Source of the DNA: Thermoguttaceae bacterium
GTDB taxonomy: Bacteria > Planctomycetota > Planctomycetia > Pirellulales > Thermoguttaceae
Direction of reading: 5' to 3'
NCBI GenBank assembly: GCA_017436025.1
Contig: JAFSDX010000243.1
Coordinates: forward strand, 1 to 47,579
DNA: 47,579 bases
The notes beneath the pieces were generated by a model, which was not told where the DNA came from, searched no databases, and saw only the letters and a list, made by a program, of their open reading frames with translations. Numbering within the stretch: position 1 is the stretch's first letter; each line of letters opens with the position of its first letter. A program made the position numbers and the translations under genes. Of this stretch, positions 24,401 through 31,418 are shown one piece after another.

Positions 24401-24835
24401 CTTTTGGTTTCTTACGGCGCGAAGGCCAACGGCGTTTCCGACTCGTTTTACGCGACGGAACCGAGCGTCGCGGTCTCGAACGCGGTTTTGACGTCCGACG
24501 TCGAGACGGAAGAAGGCGTTTACTCGCTCGTTAATCCGTCGGAAGTCGCCGCCGCGTCGAAAGTTGCGCGAGCCGCCGCCGTCGACGCCGCGTTGGTCGC
24601 CGAAGCCCTCGCCTCCGAAGCCGACGACGAAGAGGAAAACGACGCGACGACCGCCGTCGCCGAGGAAGCCGTCGCGACTCAAACCGACGACGAAACCGCC
24701 GAGCGCGCCGCGTTGCTCGAAACGTTCGCCGCCGTTGGAACCGCGAGCGAAACGGAAGTCGTTTGGACGTTCGACGATTCTAACGACGACGAAGAAGCGT
24801 TCGCGTTCGTTCTCGATTTGGACGCGGAACTTTAA
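21446..24835 (+). CDS. Planctomycete surface protein: FG-GAP repeats, cohesin-like and dockerin-like domains
   Basis: This 1129-residue protein opens with the planctomycete N-terminal motif (RRLSLEALENRELLNV, about residues 24-39). Residues about 55-760 have at least seven FG-GAP/VCBS-type repeats, such as GDVDGDGKTE, GDFNGDGLTD and GDINGDGLND, which bind Ca2+ and form a beta-propeller. Residues about 770-910 look like a cohesin-type beta-sandwich. Residues about 930-990 carry two Ca2+-binding loops, DSTDDGLINAKD and DYNNDRKIGAQD, as in a type I dockerin. The tail is acidic. It is probably an exported adhesion or scaffold protein. AAGG precedes the ATG. It has its own promoter, long leader and double terminator. 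Confidence 0.85.
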   Translation: MKKDFFQRIFERKTFSLRPSARRLSLEALENRELLNVDWGGFAPEKTTEFESTAAEYSVDLSERAANFCELSDLNADKVDELLTINYSEKTLDVYASDGTGAYVLKKSTAIAELIDANDSPVVFGDVVGDDGIDDLVVVAQSTTGSGLALSATVYQGSANYTFTKVSKTTLDVSAFPSSGLAFLSLDVALRETESGADLLVQGSTLSAGSGGASPRQTLIYSGVGETDFGRSATSLNLSGSSTTDDPILTGVATLGGKECVVSIDRSSTQTSNALVLTDISDAIPKKYVADLSSLGSVVVEWVVEKDGVLIVGGTVGKNSSVITLNDFVFADGTVKFTSNVVKCDGMSLNASSTAAIGNMGGLAATPELFVANGSSYVVFQGETSRTYGFEFTQTAVVSTTPNYHSVYVGDVDGDGKTETLLVGATQISVADAAEDGSVTNAQTVATFAQTTKKAVFGDFNGDGLTDVAVYYQAEGSDFTVGTNLQIFQQISDGSFAPVASRAVSGFIDFTVGSFSQAGVDEIAVLSQAKSGAQNVDALRLNVASGSTTLVAERSYRLGALGATSLTAGSIFGSGLDDLVAVNSAQNSVSVLKNTGSTFSATTLTTDTGLGASGVYNPTAAAIGDINGDGLNDVVVLNSASGSNRAHIAYYLQTATGLSTVASNSSLYVSGVAPTGLVLADLNLDGKLDVATVQNTTAGKSNIFAFLGSGTSAIFGTGKAWGETAVGAASNASLTVGRFNDDASPDLILAQGKKVGVFLNADASESAGGSVKFVCQSASADAGANLDAALATERTWLDEWSNFYIDVWATTDGAGVVTTATAALKFNSEYFTLVDVESATGFEATLSVANGVATVSATGKASNDGWALVARVRFSPKVNADGVYEGGLAIPQDGVLKSVSADFAAVAASQSVNGAVVATVDAPTDLVVYPVAADSTDDGLINAKDVDEFLLGYGYDFDYLPSDLTFCKIFDYNNDRKIGAQDFDELLVSYGAKANGVSDSFYATEPSVAVSNAVLTSDVETEEGVYSLVNPSEVAAASKVARAAAVDAALVAEALASEADDEEENDATTAVAEEAVATQTDDETAERAALLETFAAVGTASETEVVWTFDDSNDDEEAFAFVLDLDAEL

Positions 24836-24855
24836 GTCGCTTAAACGCAGATGTT

Positions 24856-24920
24856 GCGTTCCTTGGGCTTAGGAACGCCGAACTAGCCGAGCCGGTTTTT
24901 GCCGACTCGGCTCTTTTTTT
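24856..24920 (+). terminator. Two successive hairpins ending the surface-protein gene
   Basis: The first stem is GCGTTCC/GGAACGC (24856-24878). The second is AGCCGAG/CTCGGCT (24885-24912) followed by one C and seven T, a textbook intrinsic terminator. Confidence 0.8.
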
Positions 24921-24983
24921 GCGGAGGAGCGCGACGTCGGCGCTGGGACGAAGAAGGGGGAACGGGGGCGGCGTTGGCCGCGA

Positions 24984-25021
24984 AAATAAAAAACGTCGAA
25001 ACGTTTTTACATTTCGACGTT
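24984..25021 (-). terminator. Intrinsic terminator of the partner-switching operon
   Basis: AACGTCGAAA (24992-25001) pairs perfectly with TTTCGACGTT (25012-25021). Read on the minus strand, the stem is followed by TTTTTATTTT. It ends the operon coming from the right and stands back to back with the plus-strand terminator at 24885-24920. Confidence 0.8.
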
Positions 25022-25060
25022 TAGCGGTTTAGGCGAAGAAAAGCGGCGCGCGTCGGGCGG

Positions 25061-25495
25061 TTAGGCGTCGTTCGGCGTCGGCGTTTTTTCCATAAAGATT
25101 TCGGCGCCGTTGGAACCGCGCCAAACGTTCGTCATAAAGCTGCGAATCAAAAAAAGTCCGCGTCCCGTCGGGATTTCGAGATTTTCGTCGAGCGTCGGAT
25201 TCGGCGTCGCGGCCTCGTCGAAGCCCTCGCCTTCGTCGCGCACCGACAGTAAAACGCGTTCGAGCGAAATTTCCGCAAAAACGTCGACTTGCTTCGACGG
25301 GTTGCGCCGATTGCCGTGTTCGACGGCGTTCGCGATCGCCTCCTCCAACGCTAACCGAACGGCAAACGAGTCTTTGGGCGACCAAGCGCGGCGCTCGAGT
25401 TCCTGAAGAACGGCGTCGACGAACGCGTCGCCGGCGCCGAAAATACTCGGAAACGACGCGTTGTAACGCCAAGTGTTGTCGGATTGCGTCGACAT
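25061..25495 (-). CDS. RsbW/SpoIIAB-like anti-sigma serine kinase
   Basis: This 144-residue protein has the GHKL-type ATPase fold of anti-sigma serine kinases (HATPase_c_2). The N box is LEEAIANAVEHGN (about residues 49-61), the G1 box VRDEGEGFD, and the G2 box PTGRGLFLI. Such kinases hold a sigma factor or other partner inactive and phosphorylate their STAS antagonist. The STAS partner is encoded 57 bases upstream in the same operon. No sigma factor is encoded nearby, so the controlled target is elsewhere or is not a sigma factor. Confidence 0.85.
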   Translation of the reverse strand: MSTQSDNTWRYNASFPSIFGAGDAFVDAVLQELERRAWSPKDSFAVRLALEEAIANAVEHGNRRNPSKQVDVFAEISLERVLLSVRDEGEGFDEAATPNPTLDENLEIPTGRGLFLIRSFMTNVWRGSNGAEIFMEKTPTPNDA

Positions 25496-25552
25496 AACGA
25501 TTCTCGCGTAAAAAGCGCAAACCGAGCGCGGACGGACGGTTCGCGTCGTTGA

Positions 25553-25912
25553 CTAAATTTGCGAATGGAGCGCTTCGACTTCGGTCGGGCGGATTTTGAA
25601 AAGCGAATCAAGTTTCGTAATTTTGAAAACTTCCAAGATATTTTCGTCGATGCGGCAAAGGAAAAGGGCGACGCGTTTCGTTTTGGCTTTATTGTTCGCG
25701 GTAATCAGAACGCGCAGCGCCGAACTCGACATAAACTTTACGTTTTGAAAGTTGACGATAACGCGATCTTTTTTGCAGTTTTCGATCAACGCGTACATTT
25801 CGTCGCCCCAAGATTGAATGCTAAGTTCTTCGTTCAACTTAACGTCGAGGCAGTCGGCGATCGCCGCGTCGTCTACGTAACGAACCATCAGATGGACTTT
25901 AGAGTCGCTCAT
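25553..25912 (-). CDS. STAS-domain anti-sigma factor antagonist
   Basis: This 119-residue single-domain STAS protein resembles SpoIIAA and RsbV. The motif FMSSSALRVLI (about residues 60-70) contains the Ser cluster normally phosphorylated by the partner kinase. When unphosphorylated, these proteins bind the RsbW-type kinase and free its target. It lies between the response regulator (86 bases upstream) and the kinase (57 bases downstream), so all three are likely one transcript. AAGGA is about 10 bases ahead of the ATG. Confidence 0.85.
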   Translation of the reverse strand: MSDSKVHLMVRYVDDAAIADCLDVKLNEELSIQSWGDEMYALIENCKKDRVIVNFQNVKFMSSSALRVLITANNKAKTKRVALFLCRIDENILEVFKITKLDSLFKIRPTEVEALHSQI

Positions 25913-25998
25913 AAGTTGGCGTCCTTAGGCGCGCCGTCGTCGCGACGGGCGCAAAAAAAGGTGAAACGGACTCGTCGCGTCAAGGCGGCGAGTTTAAT

Positions 25999-26640
25999 TT
26001 AAGTAATCAGTTTGTTGCGAACGGCCCAAACGGCGGCTTGCGCGCGGTCGCGAGCGTCGAGTTTTCGCAAAATATTTTGAACGTGTTCTTTAACGGTGTC
26101 GAGGCTCAACTGCAACGACGCGGCGATTTCTTTGTTGCTCAACCCGAAAGCGACGTGCCGCAACACTTGCGTTTCGCGCGCCGTCAACGGATTCAAGGGG
26201 TCGACCGAGCGCCGTCTTAACAGCGACGCGACGCGCCGGAGTTCGCCGGAGCAAGACGAGCCGTTGGGGTCGGCGCCGACGGTTCCGAGCGTTCGAACGA
26301 CCCGCAAAAGTTCGGCTCGCGACGTTTTCTTCAATAAATACGAGTCGGCGCCGACGGCGAGGGCGCGCGCAAAATACGCCTGTTGTTCGACGTCGGCGAA
26401 AAAAACGATTCGTCCGTCGTACCGTTGCGCTCTTAACGTTTCGACCGCTTCGAAACCCGTTTGATCGGGAAAATTAACGTCGAGCAAAAGGACGTCCGGT
26501 CGCGCGACGAGCGTTTTGGCGACGAGCTGTTCGGCGGTTTGCGCTTCGTCGACGATTTGCGCGTCGCCGTCTGAAAAAAAGGAAAAAAGGCCGGCGCGGA
26601 CGACGGGGCGCTGGTCGGCGACGACGAGGCGAACGGGCAT
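25999..26640 (-). CDS. NarL/FixJ-family response regulator with altered receiver site
   Basis: This 213-residue protein has a receiver domain (residues 1-120) and a LuxR-type helix-turn-helix (LTARETQVLRHVAFGLSNKE, about 150-169). The phospho-acceptor Asp is in VLLLDVNFPDQTG and the Lys in YLLKK. Two other positions depart from the usual pattern: the acidic pair DD is D-Q (VVADQRP), and the switch Thr/Ser is Ala (VFFADVEQ). It may therefore work with weak or no phosphorylation. No histidine kinase is adjacent. AAGGAG precedes the ATG, and an excellent promoter lies 77 bases upstream. It heads the STAS/RsbW operon, perhaps as its own regulator. Confidence 0.85.
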   Translation of the reverse strand: MPVRLVVADQRPVVRAGLFSFFSDGDAQIVDEAQTAEQLVAKTLVARPDVLLLDVNFPDQTGFEAVETLRAQRYDGRIVFFADVEQQAYFARALAVGADSYLLKKTSRAELLRVVRTLGTVGADPNGSSCSGELRRVASLLRRRSVDPLNPLTARETQVLRHVAFGLSNKEIAASLQLSLDTVKEHVQNILRKLDARDRAQAAVWAVRNKLIT

Positions 26641-26716
26641 AAACGCTCCTTAATGCGAACGGGCGCTAAAAGTCGAACGGAAGCGCGGGAAGCGATTTTC
26701 AATTCGGCGCGCCTTT

Positions 26717-26745
26717 ATTATACCGTCGCGGGAGACGGGCGTCAA
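26717..26745 (-). promoter_or_regulatory. Sigma70-type promoter of the response-regulator operon
   Basis: On the minus strand: TTGACG (26745-26740), a 17-base spacer, TATAAT (26722-26717). It is near-consensus and points to the response regulator starting at 26640. Confidence 0.8.
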
Positions 26746-26823
26746 GAAAAAGTCGCGGTTTTCCTCCGAAAAGGGCGGCGATTTTTCGGAGTCGACGTTA
26801 AAAAAGCCCTTTTGACGTTCGAA

Positions 26824-26871
26824 AAAGAAAAGAGGCGCCCGCGTCGCGGCGGTTGGGACGGCGACGCGGGC
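26824..26871 (-). terminator. Intrinsic terminator of the GH51 operon
   Basis: GCCCGCGTCG (26837-26846) pairs perfectly with CGACGCGGGC (26862-26871). On the minus strand the stem is followed by TTTTCTTTTT after five bases. It lies nine bases past the stop of the beta-rich secreted protein. Confidence 0.7.
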
Positions 26872-26880
26872 GAAAAAACG

Positions 26881-29592
26881 TTAGCGATAAATAAAGGTCG
26901 CGCTCAACGTCGCGTCGCGGTCGGCGACCGTTCGGAGCCAATACGCTTGGAACGTATCCGGGAACTCGAACTCAACCTTTTGTTTCGCCGGGACTTGGAG
27001 GCGGCGATACTCGCGCCAAGCGCCGTTCGCGGTCGCGTCCGCTTCCAACGCGATTTCGACGTCGGCGTCGGAATGGTTTTCGAGAACGAGCGTTTTGCGG
27101 TCGAACCCGGTCGCGAGGAACGGATCGGACGGAATTCCCGCGGCGACCGGGGTTTCGCGCCAAACGGAACCGCGTCCGACCGCTTTGCCGAACGACCAAA
27201 GATCGTCGATCGAACCGAGCCAAAGCGCGGCGCCGCCGTCGTCGGAACGAACGATTCGCCCGGCGTTATCCGTCGAGTTTTGAACGCTTTGCGGCGCGAC
27301 GCCCGCGAGAACGAGCAAGCCGCGGTACGAGACGTAATCGACGATTAAGCGACCGTCCGTCGCGATCGGACGAATCTTCGCGAAGCCGCCGGCGTTTTGT
27401 GCGGGAAGTTCGTAAAACGTTCCAGCGCAATGGAAAAGGTCGCGTTCGGTCGCCGTTTCGCGGTCGAGTCGACAAGGAAGGGGCGACGCGACCCGGGCCG
27501 CTTCGGCGGAGCCGAGCGGGAGACGATAACGGGCGCCGTTCAAAACGACGACGGCGCTTAACTCGTCGATTGAAAAGACTTCCGGCGCCGGGAGACGCGG
27601 CTCGACCATCGCCTTAACGCGGCTAATCGTTCCGGGTTCGCCTCCTTCGAAACGGCAAGGAACGCGTTCGAGGCGACCGTCTTCGGTCAGTTCGTAATAG
27701 CGTTCTTCAGCGACTTCGCCGTCCTTGACGAGCGACGAAACGACGGCGAGGCGGTCGTTATCGGCGCGAACCCAAAAACAAGCGCCTAAAAAGTTGGAAA
27801 CGTCGGCGGGCGAAGCGATTCCGTCGAAAATCGGCGCGGCTTGCGTCGGGCGTTCGTCGGCGTTCTTGTAATGAAAGAAGCAGGTCGCGTCGACGAGAGC
27901 GGCGTTCGAGCGGACGCGAATCCATTCGCCGATTTCGGTTTCCGAAAAGTCGACCCAAACGGTTCCGGCGCCGAATTTTACGTCGGACGGTTGCGCGGCG
28001 TTCGCGGTCGAACTTTCGCCGACGTTGGGCTCGGCGTTCTCGCTAAGCGAAGGCGCGTTTTTCGGGACGACGACCGTTTTTAACGGTTCCCAAGCGCCGG
28101 TTCCGTCGCGATCGACTTCGAACGTAATTTCAACGTTTTCAGCGCCTTGGGGAAGCGTCGCGTCGGCAAAATCGAGGAACGCGCTCCGACGGTCGAATCC
28201 GGCGAAGAGGTAGGCGTCCGACGCCGCGTCGCGCTCGACCGCTTCGTCGAACCAAACCGCGCCGCGACCGAGCGCCGGGCCGAACGAGTCGAGTTTTTCC
28301 GGTTCGACGAACCAAAGATTCGAGTTCGAGCGCCCCGGGCCCGCGACCGCGCCTTTGAGCGGCGATTTGTTCAAAAATTCGCTTTTCGCCGCGTCGTCGC
28401 AACCGAACGCGACTCGACCGTTCCAAAACGCAAAGTCGCCGATAACTTTAAGATACGTCGAGCGCGGGCGGATTCCGCGAGCGTTCGCGGCGCTGAAATC
28501 GCTCGGAAAACGCCAAAAATGCCCGTGCATCGTCGCTAAAAGATCGGTTGGCGAGTCGATTTCGCGAATGCGCGGCCATTCGGTGTTCCAGCCGTGCGCC
28601 CCGTCGTAACAGTGCGACGCCTTAGGAAGCCGGTAAAAACTCCACTTCCCGCCGTCGAGAAGCGCGAGAATAACGGAACGATAATCCCAGCCGAGCGACC
28701 AAAGCGGGTCGTTTTCCGCGTCGGCGCCGTCGATACCGCCCTTCGTCGTTACTTCCGTAAACTGCTTGCGCAAAACGACTTGCCAATCGCCGACCGCCGT
28801 TTTTTCCGCGAGGCAGCCGGACGGAACGTTCGGGTTGACGCGCGCTTCGGGCGAGTTTTCGCCGTTGTTTGCGTAAACGAGTCGACCTTGCGCCGAGTAA
28901 CCGCCCTTGCCGTGATAGCCGGGAAGAACGTCGGCGCCGTCCGGACGCGGGCGGTTGCCGTCGGGGTAAATTTCCTTGACTTCGAGCGTTTTCACGTCGA
29001 CTTCGTAAAGGCCCTCTTCCATCGTGAGGAAGTAAACCTTGTTTTTCGGGTCGGTTAGGTGCGTCGCGACGGCGGTGTGGCGCCCGAACATTTGCGAATG
29101 CGGAATCGTGCGGACGGTTCCGTCGGCGCCGATCGCGTGCGACCCGATGAAGAGCTGGTTCGAATCGCGGTGAATCAGCCGGTTGGCGTTTGTGCCGCCG
29201 ACGCTTTCCGGGCGCGTCGTTCTGTTCAAGTCGGCGTCGATTTCGTAAAGTTTGTCGCTGGAACCGTTTGGCGAGTGCGGCCCGTAGGTGATCGTCCAAA
29301 GACGCCCGGCCCAAGGAACGACCGCGCCGGTTCCGCATTCGTTTTCGTTATTGAACCAAGCGAGGCGCGGATAAATCCCGCCGAACGAACGTTTTAGCGC
29401 GAGCGGAGTCGGCGGCGCGTCCGGTTGAACGGCGGCGTCGGCGCCGGGCGCCCCGGCGGTCTGTTCGGAAGAAAGAGCGGGCGGCGTTGGCGACTTGGCG
29501 TCGTCGGCAAAAAGCGACGCGGCGCCAAACGCGGCGGTCAACGAAAAAACGGCGAACGCCGTCGAGCTTCGAACGGGAAAGCGTCGGTGCAT
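26881..29592 (-). CDS. Conserved secreted beta-rich protein next to GH51, with duplicated module
   Basis: This 903-residue protein has a Sec signal peptide ending near GAASLFADD. About residues 65-420 are rich in short strands with repeated turns (for example WAGRLWTITYGPH, NQLFIGSHAIGADG, EGLYEVDVKTLEV), as in a beta-propeller; I do not recognise a named family. A module seen first at about residues 430-595 (GRGAVW, FAGFDRR, GTGAWEPL) recurs at about 795-903 (GRGSVW, ATGFDRK, ANGAWREY), an internal duplication; the first copy has an extra Ser/Asn-rich linker. AAGGA lies eight bases before the ATG. The gene follows GH51 by 66 bases and is probably co-transcribed, so it may bind or act on the same polysaccharide. 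Confidence 0.65.
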   Translation of the reverse strand: MHRRFPVRSSTAFAVFSLTAAFGAASLFADDAKSPTPPALSSEQTAGAPGADAAVQPDAPPTPLALKRSFGGIYPRLAWFNNENECGTGAVVPWAGRLWTITYGPHSPNGSSDKLYEIDADLNRTTRPESVGGTNANRLIHRDSNQLFIGSHAIGADGTVRTIPHSQMFGRHTAVATHLTDPKNKVYFLTMEEGLYEVDVKTLEVKEIYPDGNRPRPDGADVLPGYHGKGGYSAQGRLVYANNGENSPEARVNPNVPSGCLAEKTAVGDWQVVLRKQFTEVTTKGGIDGADAENDPLWSLGWDYRSVILALLDGGKWSFYRLPKASHCYDGAHGWNTEWPRIREIDSPTDLLATMHGHFWRFPSDFSAANARGIRPRSTYLKVIGDFAFWNGRVAFGCDDAAKSEFLNKSPLKGAVAGPGRSNSNLWFVEPEKLDSFGPALGRGAVWFDEAVERDAASDAYLFAGFDRRSAFLDFADATLPQGAENVEITFEVDRDGTGAWEPLKTVVVPKNAPSLSENAEPNVGESSTANAAQPSDVKFGAGTVWVDFSETEIGEWIRVRSNAALVDATCFFHYKNADERPTQAAPIFDGIASPADVSNFLGACFWVRADNDRLAVVSSLVKDGEVAEERYYELTEDGRLERVPCRFEGGEPGTISRVKAMVEPRLPAPEVFSIDELSAVVVLNGARYRLPLGSAEAARVASPLPCRLDRETATERDLFHCAGTFYELPAQNAGGFAKIRPIATDGRLIVDYVSYRGLLVLAGVAPQSVQNSTDNAGRIVRSDDGGAALWLGSIDDLWSFGKAVGRGSVWRETPVAAGIPSDPFLATGFDRKTLVLENHSDADVEIALEADATANGAWREYRRLQVPAKQKVEFEFPDTFQAYWLRTVADRDATLSATFIYR

Positions 29593-29658
29593 AATTGTTT
29601 TCCTTAAACGGTTTAAAGAACGGAAGGTAACGTTTGAACGAAAGCGCGGTCGGCGATA

Positions 29659-31305
29659 TTACTTCGCGGCGTCGCGGCGACATTCGAGGAGGAGGAAACC
29701 GCAAGGCGGAACGGCGAACGAACGCTCGGCGGCGTCGATCGGGCTCGACTTCAAAACGACCGCGTCGCGATTTTCGACGGCGTTGGCCGCGTCGATTCCG
29801 TCGGCGACGAGTTCGCTTTTCGCAACGGGAACCCAACCCTCGGGAAGTTCGACGTTTGCGACTTGCGCTTGCGTCGACGAGCGGTTGACGACGGCGACGT
29901 TAAGCGACGTCGCGTTCGGGGACGCCGCGACGACGTCGAGGTAGGGAAGCGTTTCCGGAAGTTCCGTCTTTTCGCCGTTTGCGTCGCCTTCGAGCGCGAA
30001 TTTGACGTCGGCCGACCGAACGCCGGGCCCGGAAACCGCCGCGTCGCAACGAGCGCCGACGATTTTTTGGCGGTACGTTTGGAAAATCGGATAAAGCGCC
30101 GTCGGGAACGCGTCGTTTTCGCCGACCGTTTTGACGACGCCGTGTCCGTTGACCGGGAAAATGTACGTCCCCATCGCGACGGTCGGGCTCGTGCGAACGA
30201 ACGCGTTTAGCGTTCCGGCGACGACGACGCAATCGTAAAGGCGGCGGGCGTCTTGTCGCGTAAATCTCGACGGCGAGCCGCTTTGGGAAACGGCGTGTCT
30301 GCAGTTCCATTCGTCGACGGCGAGTCGAATCGGGCGCTCTTGACGGTTCAAGCGAACGTTCGCCGCGTCGACTATTTTCGCGAGCTTGCGCAAATGCGCC
30401 TCCGTTTGGGCCGGCGCGAAGAGCGTCGCGTCGGGGGAAAGGAGCCGACCGTCGACGATTTTTGCGTTGACATAATAGTGCTGCGTCAACCAGTCGATTT
30501 TCGCGCCGCAACGATTCAAAACCGTTTCGTTCCAAGCGGCTTTGTGTCCGACGCCGAGCAGCTCCAAGTCCGGGAAACGAGCGCGAATCGCCGTCGCCCA
30601 AACGTCCAACAGAGCGGCGTATTGAGCGGCGTTCAGCCGGACGCCTTGGCCGAACCCGCCCCATTCTTCGTTCCCGACGCACCAGTAACGAACGTCGTAA
30701 GGCTCGACGCGACCGTTCTTTGCGCGCTCTTTTCCTCCAGGCGACGAAGCGTCGCCGACGACGTACTCGATCCAAGCGAGCGACTTTTCGAGCGAGCCGC
30801 CGATCTCCGGGTCGGGGTGAAGGTTCGCGTTCAGGTTGATGTACGGCGCCGTGTCGACGCGTTCGCACCAAGCGAGGAACTCGTCCGTGCCGAAGCGATG
30901 GTTCTCGACGCCGCCCCAACAGCGAACCGGGACGGTCGGGCGTTCGTCGACCGGGCCGACGCCGCGCTCCCATTGGTATTCGAGGACGAACGTGCCGCCG
31001 GGCCAGCGGACGACCGGAATGTCGAGGTCGCGCAAAAGTCGGTCGACATGCGGTCGCGCTTCGCCGTTTTTCCCGACCGCGCCGTCGTAAATAACGCGGT
31101 CGTTGCAGTCTTCGAGCATTTGCCCGTAAATCGTCGGCGCGATTTCGGCCGGCTTTTCCGGGAGCGAAACGACGATTCGCGTCGGAACGGAGGCGGGGGA
31201 AAGGGGCGTTTCCGGAGCGTCTTGCGCGAAAACGGCGGACGTCGCGGCGCAAACGAACGACGTTAAAACGGAACGTAAAGCCTTGGAAAACGAGGGTAAC
31301 GTCAT
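29659..31305 (-). CDS. GH51 alpha-L-arabinofuranosidase, secreted
   Basis: This 548-residue protein has a Sec signal peptide ending near TSAVFAQD. The catalytic (beta/alpha)8 barrel shows GH51 landmarks: IYGQMLEDCNDRVIYDG, VVRWPGGTF and WERGVGP. The acid/base Glu is in WCVGNEEWGG (about residue 210) and the nucleophile Glu in LAVDEWNC (about 332). A C-terminal beta-sandwich follows, ending FLLLECR. The enzyme removes alpha-L-arabinofuranosyl groups from arabinoxylan, arabinan or related chains. The ribosome site is weak (GAAAG). It is the first gene of a two-gene unit with the duplicated-module protein. Confidence 0.92.
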   Translation of the reverse strand: MTLPSFSKALRSVLTSFVCAATSAVFAQDAPETPLSPASVPTRIVVSLPEKPAEIAPTIYGQMLEDCNDRVIYDGAVGKNGEARPHVDRLLRDLDIPVVRWPGGTFVLEYQWERGVGPVDERPTVPVRCWGGVENHRFGTDEFLAWCERVDTAPYINLNANLHPDPEIGGSLEKSLAWIEYVVGDASSPGGKERAKNGRVEPYDVRYWCVGNEEWGGFGQGVRLNAAQYAALLDVWATAIRARFPDLELLGVGHKAAWNETVLNRCGAKIDWLTQHYYVNAKIVDGRLLSPDATLFAPAQTEAHLRKLAKIVDAANVRLNRQERPIRLAVDEWNCRHAVSQSGSPSRFTRQDARRLYDCVVVAGTLNAFVRTSPTVAMGTYIFPVNGHGVVKTVGENDAFPTALYPIFQTYRQKIVGARCDAAVSGPGVRSADVKFALEGDANGEKTELPETLPYLDVVAASPNATSLNVAVVNRSSTQAQVANVELPEGWVPVAKSELVADGIDAANAVENRDAVVLKSSPIDAAERSFAVPPCGFLLLECRRDAAK

Positions 31306-31350
31306 TGAAGATCGCTTTCGTAAAAGAACGGGGAAAACGCGCCGCTTCCG

Positions 31351-31377
31351 CCGCTTTTTCTAAATTTTCTAAAGCGG
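31351..31377. repeat. AT-rich inverted repeat between the ATPase and GH51 genes
   Basis: CCGCTTT and AAAGCGG are exact complements around a 13-base AT-rich spacer, 46 bases upstream of the GH51 ATG. It could be an operator or a weak transcript end; no T-tract follows on the minus strand. Confidence 0.35.
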
Positions 31378-31418
31378 AAGACGGCACAATGTAATAAAAC
31401 GCGAGTAAACGTTGTAAA

